Shown in pieces: positions 1 through 7,714 of a stretch of 30,735 bases of DNA. Source of the stretch: Clostridia bacterium (GTDB taxonomy: Bacteria > Bacillota > Clostridia > Oscillospirales > Acutalibacteraceae); contig CAAFVV010000051.1 of NCBI GenBank assembly GCA_900766585.1, forward strand, positions 1 through 30,735. The letters run 5' to 3'. Numbering within the stretch: position 1 is the first letter of the stretch; the number at the start of each line of letters is the position of its first letter. Both the position numbers and the translations under genes were made by a program. Below the pieces are notes generated by a model. That model was not told the DNA's origin. It worked only from the letters and a program-made list of their open reading frames with translations, and ran no database searches.

Positions 1-1
1 C

Positions 2-211
2 AAGTATGCGGACTATTTTGACGTTTCAATGGACTACATCTTCGCCCGCTGCGATGATCCGCACGGCAAACTGTATGAAGCGAAACCTCCGGTTGACGCG
101 AACAATCCTGAACTGAGGAAGTTTGTTGAGATGTGCTTCGATCCGGAATCGCCGATGAACGAAAAGCTGAAAGAAGCAATGCTGAAAATGCTTTGGGAGG
201 CGAAGACATGA
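2..211 (+). CDS. XRE-family transcriptional regulator, C-terminal part (5' end outside window)
   Basis: The frame is open from the window edge to a TGA at 209-211, giving about 69 residues. The opening residues (YADYFDVSMDYIFARCD) match the last helix of an XRE/Cro-type helix-turn-helix domain, where 'YF.VS.DY..GR.D' is typical. They are followed by a short acidic and helical tail (FVEMCFDPESPMNEKLKEA) of a type seen in Firmicutes regulators. The DNA-recognition helix itself is outside the window. The stop overlaps the next start (ATGA at 208-211), so the two genes were translationally coupled. Its partner is a DUF1016 protein, so it may have regulated that gene; this is inference. Assignment as an XRE tail is fairly safe; the exact regulon is unknown. 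Confidence 0.7.
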   Translation, partial: KYADYFDVSMDYIFARCDDPHGKLYEAKPPVDANNPELRKFVEMCFDPESPMNEKLKEAMLKMLWEAKT

Positions 212-702
212 GCAATGAATTAACCCACAATCCGGGACAGTTCGATGAAGTCATCCATATCATCGACAACGCCCGCAGCCGCGCCATGAAAGCAGTCAAT
301 GCAGAGCTTATTCAGATGTACTGGGAAATCGGCTCTTATGTCAACGGTAGAGTGAAGGATGGCGGCTGGGGAAAAAGCGTGGTTGCAGATTTTTCCGAAT
401 TTCTGCAAGCGCATTATCCGGGAACAAAGGAATTTTCTGCGCAGAACATTTGGCGTATGAAGCAGTTTTATGAGGCTTATTGTGACAACGAAAAACTCTC
501 ACCATTGGTGAGAGAAATTCCGTGGATAAGCAATCTGCTGATTATGACTGGCTGCAAGACCGATGAAGCGCGCGAGTTTTACCTTCGCCTGTGCATTGCA
601 AATCGTTACACAAAACGCGAATTGGATCGTCAGATCGGCAGTATACACGGAAGACCCGGACTTCGAGGTGCTTCTCTTCGGCTATGCCGTGGATGGAGGT
701 GA
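208..702 (+). pseudogene. DUF1016 (YhcG-type) N-terminal domain, 3'-truncated
   Basis: It starts at ATG 208, overlapping the previous stop by ATGA. The first ~143 residues are a typical DUF1016 N-terminal domain: 'AELIQMYWEIGSYV', 'GWGKSVVADFSEFL', 'FSAQNIWRMKQFYEAY', 'LSPLVREIPWISNLLI' and 'EFYLRLCIANRYTKRELDRQI'. Full-length family members run to about 330-350 residues and end in a PDDEXK nuclease-like domain. Here homology stops at about base 637, and the frame then reads out-of-frame phage DNA to a TGA at 700-702. The predicted nuclease half is absent, so the gene is probably dead. The family is often found near restriction and mobile loci. The junction is where a polymerase fragment begins. 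Confidence 0.8.
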
Positions 703-775
703 AGTCCATGTGGTCGATCTGGCTCTCGGCAAAAAAATACCGGCAGACATTTCCGCCTCGCTGACTGATAAAAAG
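638..775 (+). pseudogene. Fragment of a phage family-A DNA polymerase (exonuclease-domain N-terminus)
   Basis: In a frame different from the preceding DUF1016 gene, this stretch encodes 'VYTEDPDFEVLLFGYAVDGG' followed by 'EVHVVDLALGKKIP' and 'SASLTD'. From memory this matches the start of phage PolA-like DNA polymerases, where 'EDPDFEILLF.YA.D...V.VVDLA.GE.IP' is characteristic and lies about 20-60 residues from the N-terminus. Neither the true start nor the rest of the roughly 650-residue enzyme is present, so this is a fossil of about 45 codons. On its right, between about 762 and 775, the sequence passes into the truncated YhgE-like gene on the opposite strand. No integrase or other phage gene is visible here. 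Confidence 0.75.
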
Positions 776-884
776 CGCCGTAGCTATCCAACTGCCCCTT
801 CAGCTCGGACACCTGCCTGGCCGCCGCGCTGACCGCTGCCACCGCAGCGTTGATCTTGGCGGTCACTTCGTCGGACGCCATCAT

Positions 885-1028
885 CTGCTGAATGTACGCG
901 TCTTTGATCTGCGCTTTCTGTTCGTCTGTCAAAGACGCGACTGCCCCCTGCAGGATCTGTTCCTTCTGCTCGTCCGTCAGCTGAGCAACGGCGCCGCTTA
1001 CAATCTGCGCCTTTTGCTCCTCCGTCAT
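885..1028 (-). repeat. Three 16-residue repeats inside the YhgE-like protein
   Basis: Three consecutive 48-bp units encode MTEEQKAQIVSGAVAQ, LTDEQKEQILQGAVAS and LTDEQKAQIKDAYIQQ. They are predicted helical and probably extend a coiled rod. Confidence 0.75.
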
Positions 1029-1130
1029 ATTGGCGACCGCAGCCTGCCCCTCGGGGGACTGCAAAAAGGCGCTTGCCTGCTCGTCGGTATAGCCGCTTTG
1101 GATAAGCTGCGCATAAACCGCCTGTGCCGC

Positions 1131-1238
1131 CACCTGCGCGTAGAGGGTATCCGCCTGCGAGGAAACATACGCCAGATAAACGGCGTCCGCCTGCGACTCC
1201 ACATAGCCGCGGTACAGCGTATCCGCCTGCGCTTCCAC
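1131..1238 (-). repeat. Three 12-residue repeats inside the YhgE-like protein
   Basis: Three 36-bp units encode VEAQADTLYRGY, VESQADAVYLAY and VSSQADTLYAQV. The shared core is 'QAD..Y'. They lie upstream in the protein from the 16-residue repeats and are a second, unrelated repeat series. Confidence 0.7.
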
Positions 1239-2337
1239 CTGCACTGTCACCTGCTGCCGTGCCGCCTGATACGCCTGATCGTATACGTCGTCGGCATTCA
1301 TCTGTTCGAGCAGCTCCCGCAGCACGGCGGCATAGGTCGGGGGCGTGAGGGTAACGGGTTCCCTGCCGTTGGCTTCAAGCTGACTGTTCAGCGCCGCAGC
1401 GGCGGCGGTGCAAAGCCCCTCATACGCCGAATAGGCCGCAGCAGTCAGCTGCCCGTTCTTGGCCGTGATATCCGAAAGGCCGGAGAACAAGTCTCCTGCG
1501 CCGTCTGTCAGCGCACCCACGCCCGAATTCAGATCGCCGACCTTGCCGTTGAGCGTTTTTGTGGTGTCATGCAGCTTTCCCGCCCCGTCACGCACCTCCG
1601 ATGCGCCGTCGTCGATACTGCCGATCGCGGAAATGATCTCGTCCACCTTATCCATCAGCGCGGTATCGTCCACCTCAAAATTCATATGCAGACGAACGCC
1701 GTTGATCGCGGCCGCGTCCATGGAAAATCCGTGACATCGGCGCGGATCACCGTGTCGATGCCCTTGCCGGGCAGAATCGTATAGGTCAGCTGTTTGTCGC
1801 TGCCCACATTGGCAACCGTCGCCCCGTCGGAAACAATATTCCTGCAGAGCGCGGTATCCAGCGTGAACGCCGCCTGCAGGGCATAATCCTCATAGAAGCT
1901 GCCCTTGCAGCTTTCATTCCTGCTCACCGAAAACCGGATCTCCAGCGCGCCGCTTTTTCCTGCAACATCCGCCGCGGAATATTCCTTTCCGTCCAGAAAA
2001 TACCAGATGGAAATGTTCCACGGGATGGCGGTGTTTTTCATCGTGCCCTGATAATAGACCTTGCCGGCACCGGACGAAAACGTGATCTTATCCCCGCTTT
2101 GGGTAATTTTGTCCGTTGTATTCAGCATTTTCACATGGGAATAGTCGCCGTAGTCGGTGATATCGCCGCCCGAAAAAATGTTGACCGCTTCCATATCCGT
2201 GACCTTGCCGGAGGCATCGGTCATAATGTAGATGACTTCTTCCTTTTGTGAGGATGCCGTTTCGGCGAACACCGGAACGGTCAAAGACCCCAAGAGCAGC
2301 GCAGACAGTGCCGCTGCCGTGATTTTTCTGACAGATT

Positions 2338-4392
2338 TCATTGAGAAAGAGCCTCCTTGGATTTTTGGGTTTTGACAATCAGACGGTCAAACAGGTATAA
2401 AAGCCCCGGCAGGACAAACAGCACAATGGCACGCGAGCAGAGCGTACCCTTGCCGAGGAAGTATCCGAGCTGCGAGAGCAGTCCGTGGGTCGAGAAAATG
2501 CCGAGCAGAAAGCCCACCACCGTCAGCGCACTTGCCGAGGTCAGCACCGAGACAGACACAGCGGAGATCGTCTGCACGACCGCCTGCTTTTTTGTACAGG
2601 TCCGCCGCATCTCCTTATACCGGTCGGTAAACAATATGGCGTAGTCCACCGTCGCGCCGAGCTGAATGGAGCTGATAATCAGATAGGCGATGTAGAAGAT
2701 GGTCTGATCCGTAAAATACGGGATGGACAGATTGATCCAGATCGCCGTCTCGATGGACAGCACCAAGATCACCGGCAGCACGACCGATTTCATCGTCAGC
2801 AGCACGAGAAATACCGCGCCGATAGCGACCAGATTGACCTTGACCATATCGGCGGTGACCGTGTCCATCAGATCGTAGGTGGACACGCCCTCGCCCGCCA
2901 GATACCATGTGCCGGGGTAATACACTTCGGCGGTATCGCGCACGGTTTCCACAAGGGAAAACGTCTCCTCGCCCTCATAGGAGGCGTCCACAGTCAGCAC
3001 CATACGGGTGTAGTGCGCACTGTTCAGCTTTGAAAGCGTGCCGCTGTCTAAATATTGCTCCGGAATGACTGCGCCGACGGTATCCACATAGGACAGGATG
3101 CTTTTCACCTGCGGGATTTTACGCAGCGCCTCCGACAGCTCCGCCTGCGTGGCGGTACTGTCCTTTGGCACCATCAGCACATAGGTGTCCTGCTTGCCGA
3201 AGGCATTCTCGATCTTTTCGGTGTCCGCGCCAAGCTGGGTGGCACTGCCGAAAATGTGGGACGCGCCGTAGTAAAAGCGGTTGGCGTTCGATGCCAGATA
3301 GCAAGGGACAATCAGGATGGCAAACACGATAACCATGGGCGTCATCACATGGCTGACAAACCTCCCGAAGCCTTCAAAGGACGGCATCAGCGAGCGGTGC
3401 TGCGTTTTGTCGATGAGCCTGTAGGTGCGCAGGATCAGGGCAGGCATGAAGGTGAACACCGTGATCAGGCTCAGCGCCACACCCTTGGCAAGCGCAAGCC
3501 CCAGATCGGGGCCGATCTGAAACTGCATCAGGCACAGCGCCAGAAAACCGATGACCGTCGTCAGGCCGCTGGACAGAATGGAGGTCGTGGACATGGTAAG
3601 CGCCTGCACCATCGCTTCCTTGGGGTCGGCAGTCGTCTGCCGGCACTCGGCAAAGCGGTGCAGAAGAAAGACGGAATAGTCCAGCGACACCGCAAGCTGC
3701 AAAATATTGCCCGCCGCATTGGTCACAAAGGAGATCTCGCCGAACATCAGGTTGCTGCCCGCATTGATAATGACCGCCACGCCGAGTCCCGCGAGCACCA
3801 AAAACGGCTCGGCAAAGGAGGTCGTTGTGAGGATCAGCACCAGCAGCACAAAGGCCACGGCGATAACGGCAATGGTAGAAATCTCACTGACTGTGCTGGT
3901 CGTGGCAACCGCCGTGGTCACGGTGCTGCCGGTCATGGCGTTGTCCTCGCCGATGATGTCCCGGATCGCACTGACGGCATCAATGTGTTTGTCCTCGTCG
4001 ATAGTCACGGAAAACAGGGCATTGCCGTCCTTATAATAGCTCTCCACCGTATCGGCATCCAGAGTCTCCAGCGGAACGGTCACGCTTGCCGCATCATCAA
4101 GCCAGGTCACATCCGTCATGCCGTCGATGATGAGCAGCTTTTCCTTGTATTCCAGCGCCTGCGGAACGGACACGTCCTGCACCATCACCCGCGCATTCGG
4201 GATGCCGCCGTCATATTCCTGCTCCATCCGGTCAAGCGCCCGGGTGGAAGCGCTGTCCGGCGGGAGATAGTCGTTCATGTCATAGTTGACCGCCACGAAC
4301 TGCCGGCAGACCGCACAGACGGCAAACAGGATCAGATAAACCGCAATAATCAGTTTTTGGTGGTTGACGATGTGTCTATACAATTTTGTCAT
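2338..4392 (-). CDS. MMPL/RND-superfamily membrane transporter
   Basis: The product is 684 residues. After an N-terminal membrane helix (LIIAVYLILFAVCAV) and an extracytoplasmic domain there is a bundle of helices, then a second helix, a second extracytoplasmic domain and a second bundle, as in the two-fold MMPL/RND layout. Family signatures are 'VSLDYSVFLLHRF' in the first half and 'GATVDYAILFTDRYKEMRR' in the second; both carry the D-Y pair expected in the proton-relay helix. Such proteins export lipids, drugs or small amphiphiles using the proton gradient. The start is ATG 4392, which overlaps the end of the upstream small gene by 17 bp with GGAGAGGAG ahead of it. The stop overlaps the YhgE-like start. 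The divergent TetR gene is the likely regulator. The substrate cannot be told from sequence. Confidence 0.9.
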   Translation of the reverse strand: MTKLYRHIVNHQKLIIAVYLILFAVCAVCRQFVAVNYDMNDYLPPDSASTRALDRMEQEYDGGIPNARVMVQDVSVPQALEYKEKLLIIDGMTDVTWLDDAASVTVPLETLDADTVESYYKDGNALFSVTIDEDKHIDAVSAIRDIIGEDNAMTGSTVTTAVATTSTVSEISTIAVIAVAFVLLVLILTTTSFAEPFLVLAGLGVAVIINAGSNLMFGEISFVTNAAGNILQLAVSLDYSVFLLHRFAECRQTTADPKEAMVQALTMSTTSILSSGLTTVIGFLALCLMQFQIGPDLGLALAKGVALSLITVFTFMPALILRTYRLIDKTQHRSLMPSFEGFGRFVSHVMTPMVIVFAILIVPCYLASNANRFYYGASHIFGSATQLGADTEKIENAFGKQDTYVLMVPKDSTATQAELSEALRKIPQVKSILSYVDTVGAVIPEQYLDSGTLSKLNSAHYTRMVLTVDASYEGEETFSLVETVRDTAEVYYPGTWYLAGEGVSTYDLMDTVTADMVKVNLVAIGAVFLVLLTMKSVVLPVILVLSIETAIWINLSIPYFTDQTIFYIAYLIISSIQLGATVDYAILFTDRYKEMRRTCTKKQAVVQTISAVSVSVLTSASALTVVGFLLGIFSTHGLLSQLGYFLGKGTLCSRAIVLFVLPGLLYLFDRLIVKTQKSKEALSQ

Positions 4393-4693
4393 CAGGGGTA
4401 AACTCCTCTCCGGAGACCGGATAACAGGCGCCGGCGTCCGTTTTCAGATTTAACAGGATATGCCGTCCGCTGATCATTCCCGCTGCCGTATAGCACACTG
4501 TGCTGATCAGCGTGCGGAACGTGCCGGAAAGTGTGAGCTGTCCGTCGCCCGAAAGCGTTCCCGAGAACCGGTTTCTCTCATCCATGACATTCAGCCAGCC
4601 ATCGACACGCCCCTCTGTCTCACGGATCAGCATGGTGCCGTTCCGGTCGCCCAGCGGCGCGTTCAGGCAGATCCGGTAATGCTTTTCGCTCAT
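4376..4693 (-). CDS. Small conserved-looking protein of the MMPL operon, function unknown
   Basis: It encodes 105 residues from ATG 4693, with AAAGGAG seven bases upstream, and ends at TAG 4376-4378. There is no signal peptide or membrane helix. The sequence alternates short hydrophobic and polar stretches, suggesting a beta-sheet fold (GTMLIRETEGRVDGWLNVM, FSGTLSGDGQLTLSGTFRT). It is the first gene of the operon and overlaps the transporter start by 17 bp, so the two are translationally coupled. This implies a cytoplasmic role linked to the transporter or its ligand. I do not recognise a named domain. The reading frame is supported by its ribosome site, the overlap and position rather than by a motif. 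Confidence 0.65.
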   Translation of the reverse strand: MSEKHYRICLNAPLGDRNGTMLIRETEGRVDGWLNVMDERNRFSGTLSGDGQLTLSGTFRTLISTVCYTAAGMISGRHILLNLKTDAGACYPVSGEEFTPDDKIV

Positions 4694-4724
4694 GTTTCCG
4701 CTCCTTTCCTTGATCTCGGGCGCC

Positions 4725-4733
4725 AGTATATCA
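4725..4733 (-). promoter_or_regulatory. Extended -10 promoter of the MMPL operon
   Basis: Read on the minus strand the bases are TGATATACT, an extended -10 (TG-n-TATACT). No good -35 lies 16-18 bp upstream; a TTGACC is present but at 24 bp. The expected transcript would start about 25 bases before the small-protein start. Confidence 0.45.
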
Positions 4734-4835
4734 AAAAAGCGAGGCAGAGAAAACGGTCAAACAGGGGGGATTTAGGGAAAAACAGGGCAAAGCGGCACAC
4801 ATTGGGGGGGCAAATGCCGTTTATCGCCCATTTAC

Positions 4836-4849
4836 CGGACAAATGTCCG
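4836..4849. promoter_or_regulatory. Probable TetR operator 1 (perfect palindrome)
   Basis: CGGACAAATGTCCG is an inverted repeat of CGGACA around a 2-bp centre. It lies in the divergent region between the MMPL operon and the TetR gene, 37 bp centre to centre from a second, imperfect copy. Confidence 0.6.
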
Positions 4850-4872
4850 CTGTTGACCGCTGCATGATTTGC

Positions 4873-4886
4873 CGGACATATGTATA
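4873..4886. promoter_or_regulatory. Probable TetR operator 2, overlapping the tetR -10 box
   Basis: CGGACATATGTATA keeps the CGGACA-TA-TGT core of operator 1 with a degenerate right arm. It overlaps the TATAAT at 4883-4888, so a bound repressor would block transcription of its own gene. Autoregulation is inferred. Confidence 0.5.
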
Positions 4887-4902
4887 ATAAACGCAAAGGA
4901 GG
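4883..4902 (+). promoter_or_regulatory. -10 box and ribosome site of the TetR gene
   Basis: A TATAAT at 4883-4888 lies directly after TG. No good -35 is spaced at 16-18 bp. AGGAGG at 4897-4902 lies 10 bases before ATG 4913. That decides the start: ATG 4880 lies upstream of the -10, and ATG 4904 is too close to the ribosome site. Confidence 0.5.
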
Positions 4903-4912
4903 GATGCCGTCT

Positions 4913-5491
4913 ATGAAACACGAAGTCACTACCTTAAATACCAAACGGACGCTTGCCGCGTCGCTGAAAACTTTTATGATGAAAAAGCCGCTTTCCAAGA
5001 TCACGGTCAGCGAAATCATTGCCGACTGCGGCGTCAACCGCAAGACCTTTTACTATCACTTTGAAGACATCTATGCCCTGCTGAAATGGATGCTGGAGGA
5101 AGAAGCCATCGAGGTGGTCAAGCAGTTTGACCTGCTGGTGGATTATCGTGAGGCCGTGCTGTTCGTGATGCACTATGTGCGAAAAAACAAGCACTTGCTT
5201 TGCTGCGCCTATGACAGCATGGGCAGAGATGAGATGAAGCGCTTTTTCTATGCGGATTTTATCGGCATCACGCGGAAAGTCGTTCAAAACACCGAACAGC
5301 AGCTCGGTCTCCGCGTCGATGACCGGTTCCGGGAATTTCTGGCTCATTTTTATACCGAAGCCGTCGCCGGACTTCTGATCGACGAATTTACGGACAAGGA
5401 GGGCCACGATCCGGAAAAGGCGGCGGACTATTTCGCGCTGGTTTTAAAAAACTCCCTGCCGAGCGTTCTGACCAGCGCCGAGAGCCGCTAA
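4913..5491 (+). CDS. TetR/AcrR-family transcriptional regulator
   Basis: The product is 192 residues from ATG 4913. The N-terminal TetR helix-turn-helix is clear at residues 29-50: 'ITVSEIIADCGVNRKTFYYHF' has the TetR hallmark of a T-F-Y-Y-H-F recognition helix. It is followed by a helical ligand-binding domain of the DhaS/TetR_C type, ending 'DYFALVLKNSLPSVL'. Its gene faces the MMPL efflux operon, the usual arrangement for a local repressor that is released by a transporter substrate. Two CGGACA-type palindromes in the shared intergenic region are the likely binding sites. The gene ends in TAA and is followed at once by a strong terminator. Confidence 0.9.
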   Translation: MKHEVTTLNTKRTLAASLKTFMMKKPLSKITVSEIIADCGVNRKTFYYHFEDIYALLKWMLEEEAIEVVKQFDLLVDYREAVLFVMHYVRKNKHLLCCAYDSMGRDEMKRFFYADFIGITRKVVQNTEQQLGLRVDDRFREFLAHFYTEAVAGLLIDEFTDKEGHDPEKAADYFALVLKNSLPSVLTSAESR

Positions 5492-5501
5492 AAAAAGCCG
5501 G

Positions 5502-5564
5502 ATCCCGGATAAAAAAAGACACAGCCGTCGGAATTTCTCCGTTAGCTGTGTCTTTTTTCGGGAT
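5502..5564. terminator. Bidirectional rho-independent terminator
   Basis: A long stem pairs GACACAGC (5518-5525) with GCTGTGTC (5545-5552). It extends through A7/T6 tracts and ATCCCG/CGGGAT (5502-5507 with 5559-5564). Both strands carry a T run, so it serves the TetR gene from the left and the minus-strand glycan cluster from the right. Confidence 0.9.
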
Positions 5565-5587
5565 AACCGCCGTCTGCCTGCAGACCC

Positions 5588-6778
5588 CTATGCCCTCGGC
5601 ACAAGGGTCAGGCAGTTGGTGCAGTTGCTCCGGTTGCGCATATAGACATAGAGCTTATCCTGTAATTTCAGAAAATTCGGTCCGTCATTGCCAAAGCCGT
5701 CAAGCGGCTGATCAATCAGCGGTCCGACTTTTTCCTAGGTTTTCATATCCTTTGAACGGGCAAACATATGTCCCCAGTGCGAACCGCCGAAATCACTGCC
5801 GACCATATCGGTGCTGACCTCATAGACCATATAAAAGCAGCCGCTCTTGTCATCAAATATCACATCGCGGCGCCCGGTCGTTCCGCTGTCGGGATCGCTC
5901 GGGTCACCCGATGTCGGCAGGATCGGGTCCGGGCAGACGGTCAGCTTGCCCGGCGCCAGCTCTTTTCCGTATGCCAGACCGATCTGGCAGTCTTTTTTCC
6001 CCTTGCCGAATCCGTGAAAGGTCAGATACCAGACCCCGTCTTTTTTGAACAGATCGGGCGTGCCGATATGCCGATATTGTAATTCTGCCAATCCGAGGAT
6101 TTGTCCATCTCCAGCAAAATGCCCCGCTTTTCAAAATGGATGCCGTCCTTTGACGTCGCATAGCCGATATTGGCACCGTCCTTGCTCGGTGTGGCCTCAT
6201 ACACCACCGTAAACAAGCCGTTTTCATACCACACGCTGGCAAAGCTCGCTATACGCGCATCCCAGTCCTCCGATCCCGCCACAATGACGGAATCACTGAC
6301 CCTTTCAAAGCTCAGCCCGTCCTTTGAGGTGGCAAGACCGATACAGGGACGCCCCTCATAACCGGCAGGATAGCTGATATAATAGGCGTACACCGTGTCA
6401 CCCACAAGCACCATGTCGGGAAAATGCATGGCAAACGAGCTGCCGATCGTGAAGCTCACCAGCTCCTCTGTCACCGTTCCGTCAAACAGACCGGAAAGCT
6501 GCTCTGACACCGTCAGCTTGGCCTGCGCCTTTGACGGACGGGTCATCGGCGCTTTGGTGCCGGTCGAACGCGCCGTTGAGCCGGTCGTTTTTTTGTGTGG
6601 TCCCGGTCACACCGGCAGGCTCCTGCTGCCATTCGGCTGTGGATACCGTGCTCTCTGCCGCTGCCGACACCTCGCTGCTTGCTGCCGAGCTATCCGACTC
6701 TGCCGCCGGAGCGGCACAGCCGGCAAGCAAAAGCGCCGCCAGACAAGCCGCCAACTACCCGCACCGTTCCTTTTTCAT
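5588..6778 (-). pseudogene. Decayed lipoprotein with five-bladed-propeller glycosidase-like domain
   Basis: The start is ATG 6778, nine bases after an AGGAGG that lies inside the end of the deacetylase gene. The reconstructed product is about 390 residues. It has a lipobox (LLLAGC), a Ser/Ala/Glu linker and a beta-propeller of the GH43/32/117/130 type ('FPDMVLVGDTVYAYYISYP', 'GLATSKDGLSFERV', 'GTPDLFKKDGVWYLTFHGFG', 'GRRDVIFDDKSGCFYMVYE'). Four lesions are visible: TAG at codon 8 (6755-6757); one extra base in the T7 tract at 6588-6594; an 8-bp tandem duplication at 6062-6077; and TAG at 5735-5737 in '..MKT*EKVG', where Trp is expected. The frame otherwise continues to TAG 5588-5590. The exact GH family is uncertain. 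The gene is dead if the sequence is right. Confidence 0.85.
6062..6077 (-). repeat. 8-bp tandem duplication that breaks the propeller pseudogene
   Basis: GCCGATAT occurs twice in a row (6062-6069 and 6070-6077). Removing one copy restores the frame and reads 'NYNIGTPDLFKKDG', the expected propeller-blade sequence. This points to replication slippage. Confidence 0.85.
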
Positions 6779-6782
6779 CAAT

Positions 6783-7628
6783 TCATACCTCCTGAGTCAG
6801 ATCAATCGTCTCCCCCGCCGGAATACACCGCAGCTTTCGGTCGCGTTCGATCCAGATATCCGCCGCCGAAAGATTTCTCACCCTGTCCCCCGCCGCGCTG
6901 TAGGACAGCAGCGTCCGATAAGCGGTGATATAGTCATAGATCTCGCCGTTTGTGGCATACCACACATCGTCCATCCCGGCAGCTTTTTCCGCAAACGTCT
7001 CCATGCGCTCCCAGTCCTGTGCGGCGTCAAACTCATATGCATGCCCCCACACATAAAACAGCCACGGGTCACGGTCATACGGCGCCTTGTCGGGGCTGTC
7101 GGCAGAAAACTTCTCCAAAAGCTCAAACAGATGCGGGTCGCCGTGGTGGCAGGTGGCGGTCAGCTGGAGCCAGTCCTGCGGCAGGCGGAAATCACCCGTC
7201 GCCGTAATCGTGCGGGCATAATTGATCCCCGCTGCTTTTGCCGCTTCGATCACGGTGCTGTTGTAGGTCCCCCACGGGTGGGCCATACCACGGACAATGC
7301 CGCCCGTCGCCGCCTCCAGACGGCAGCGGTCAGTAAAGATCTCATACAGCGACCGATCGGCGGGCAGCTTTTCCAGAAAATCATGGGTAAGCGCGTGAAC
7401 CGCCACCTCATGACCGCGGTACAACTCTTTGATCTCCTCTTCGGAAACGATTGTCTGCAGCTCATTGTAGGTCCTGCCGAGCATGCCGCTGTTGAGATTG
7501 AACGTGCCCTTCAGCCCGTTCCGGTTGAAAATAGCGATCAGCCGCCGATCCTGCGTGACACCGTCGTCATAGCTGAACGTCAGCGCTTTCGGGCGGCCTC
7601 CCGGAAACCGCATGAAAATACGAGACAT
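6783..7628 (-). CDS. Polysaccharide deacetylase (NodB/CE4-like)
   Basis: The product is 281 residues from ATG 7628, chosen because AGGAG lies nine bases upstream; an in-frame ATG at 7655 has no ribosome site. NodB motifs are visible: 'SYDDG' (residues 19-23; D21 the likely base, D22 a metal ligand), 'HALTH' (H78 and H82, metal ligands) and 'AHPWGTY' (116-122), which replaces the usual RPPYG-type motif. Such enzymes remove N- or O-acetyl groups from polysaccharides using a divalent metal. There is no signal peptide, so it probably acts on imported oligosaccharides in the cytoplasm. It has its own strong promoter and hairpin leader. The stop overlaps the ribosome site of the downstream lipoprotein pseudogene. 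The substrate is unknown. Confidence 0.85.
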   Translation of the reverse strand: MSRIFMRFPGGRPKALTFSYDDGVTQDRRLIAIFNRNGLKGTFNLNSGMLGRTYNELQTIVSEEEIKELYRGHEVAVHALTHDFLEKLPADRSLYEIFTDRCRLEAATGGIVRGMAHPWGTYNSTVIEAAKAAGINYARTITATGDFRLPQDWLQLTATCHHGDPHLFELLEKFSADSPDKAPYDRDPWLFYVWGHAYEFDAAQDWERMETFAEKAAGMDDVWYATNGEIYDYITAYRTLLSYSAAGDRVRNLSAADIWIERDRKLRCIPAGETIDLTQEV

Positions 7629-7670
7629 AGGCTTTTTTCTCCTTTTTCTCCTCATTCTGTTTTGATCACA

Positions 7671-7708
7671 AGAAAGGCGGCTGCCGGATCCGGCAGCCGC
7701 CGCTTTCT
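7671..7708. terminator. 26-bp perfect palindrome between surface-protein gene and deacetylase
   Basis: Bases 7676-7701 form a perfect palindrome centred on GGATCC, with arms of GGCGGCTGCCGGA. On the minus strand it is followed by TTTCTTG. It can act as terminator of the upstream surface-protein gene. However, it also lies just downstream of the promoter at 7715-7743, so it becomes a 5' hairpin of the deacetylase transcript. Confidence 0.75.
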
Positions 7709-7714
7709 GTCTGA

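Larger units (their letters stand above)
765..2341 (-). pseudogene. YhgE-like envelope protein, frameshifted and 3'-truncated
   Basis: The start is ATG 2341, overlapping the MMPL stop (ATGA). A signal peptide (ALSALLLGSLTVPVFAETA) is followed by a beta-rich N-terminal domain, then heptad-like 'G...L..G' segments (GAGKLHDTTKTLNGKVGDLN) typical of YhgE/Pip-type proteins. Next come Ala/Gln-rich helical repeats. The frame breaks at a four-base A tract at 1724-1727 (T on the coding strand). One extra base there would join '...IRADVTDF' to 'SMDAAAINGVRLHMNFEV', so a 1-bp deletion, or a sequencing error, is likely. The C-terminal part, which normally carries the membrane anchor, is replaced near 765-770 by the phage polymerase scar. 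About 520 residues remain. It was the last gene of the MMPL operon and probably an accessory envelope partner of the transporter. Confidence 0.7.

Noticed and set aside
630..830. C-terminal tail of the YhgE-like frame beyond 'YGAFYQ' as native protein
   Set aside because: This tail is the reverse-strand reading of the phage polymerase and DUF1016 DNA, not part of the original gene.
3055..4401. Long plus-strand open frame (448 codons) opposite the MMPL gene
   Set aside because: Its product is rich in His, Arg and Gln with no domain, and it lies entirely antisense to a clear transporter gene. It is a by-product of GC-rich codon use.
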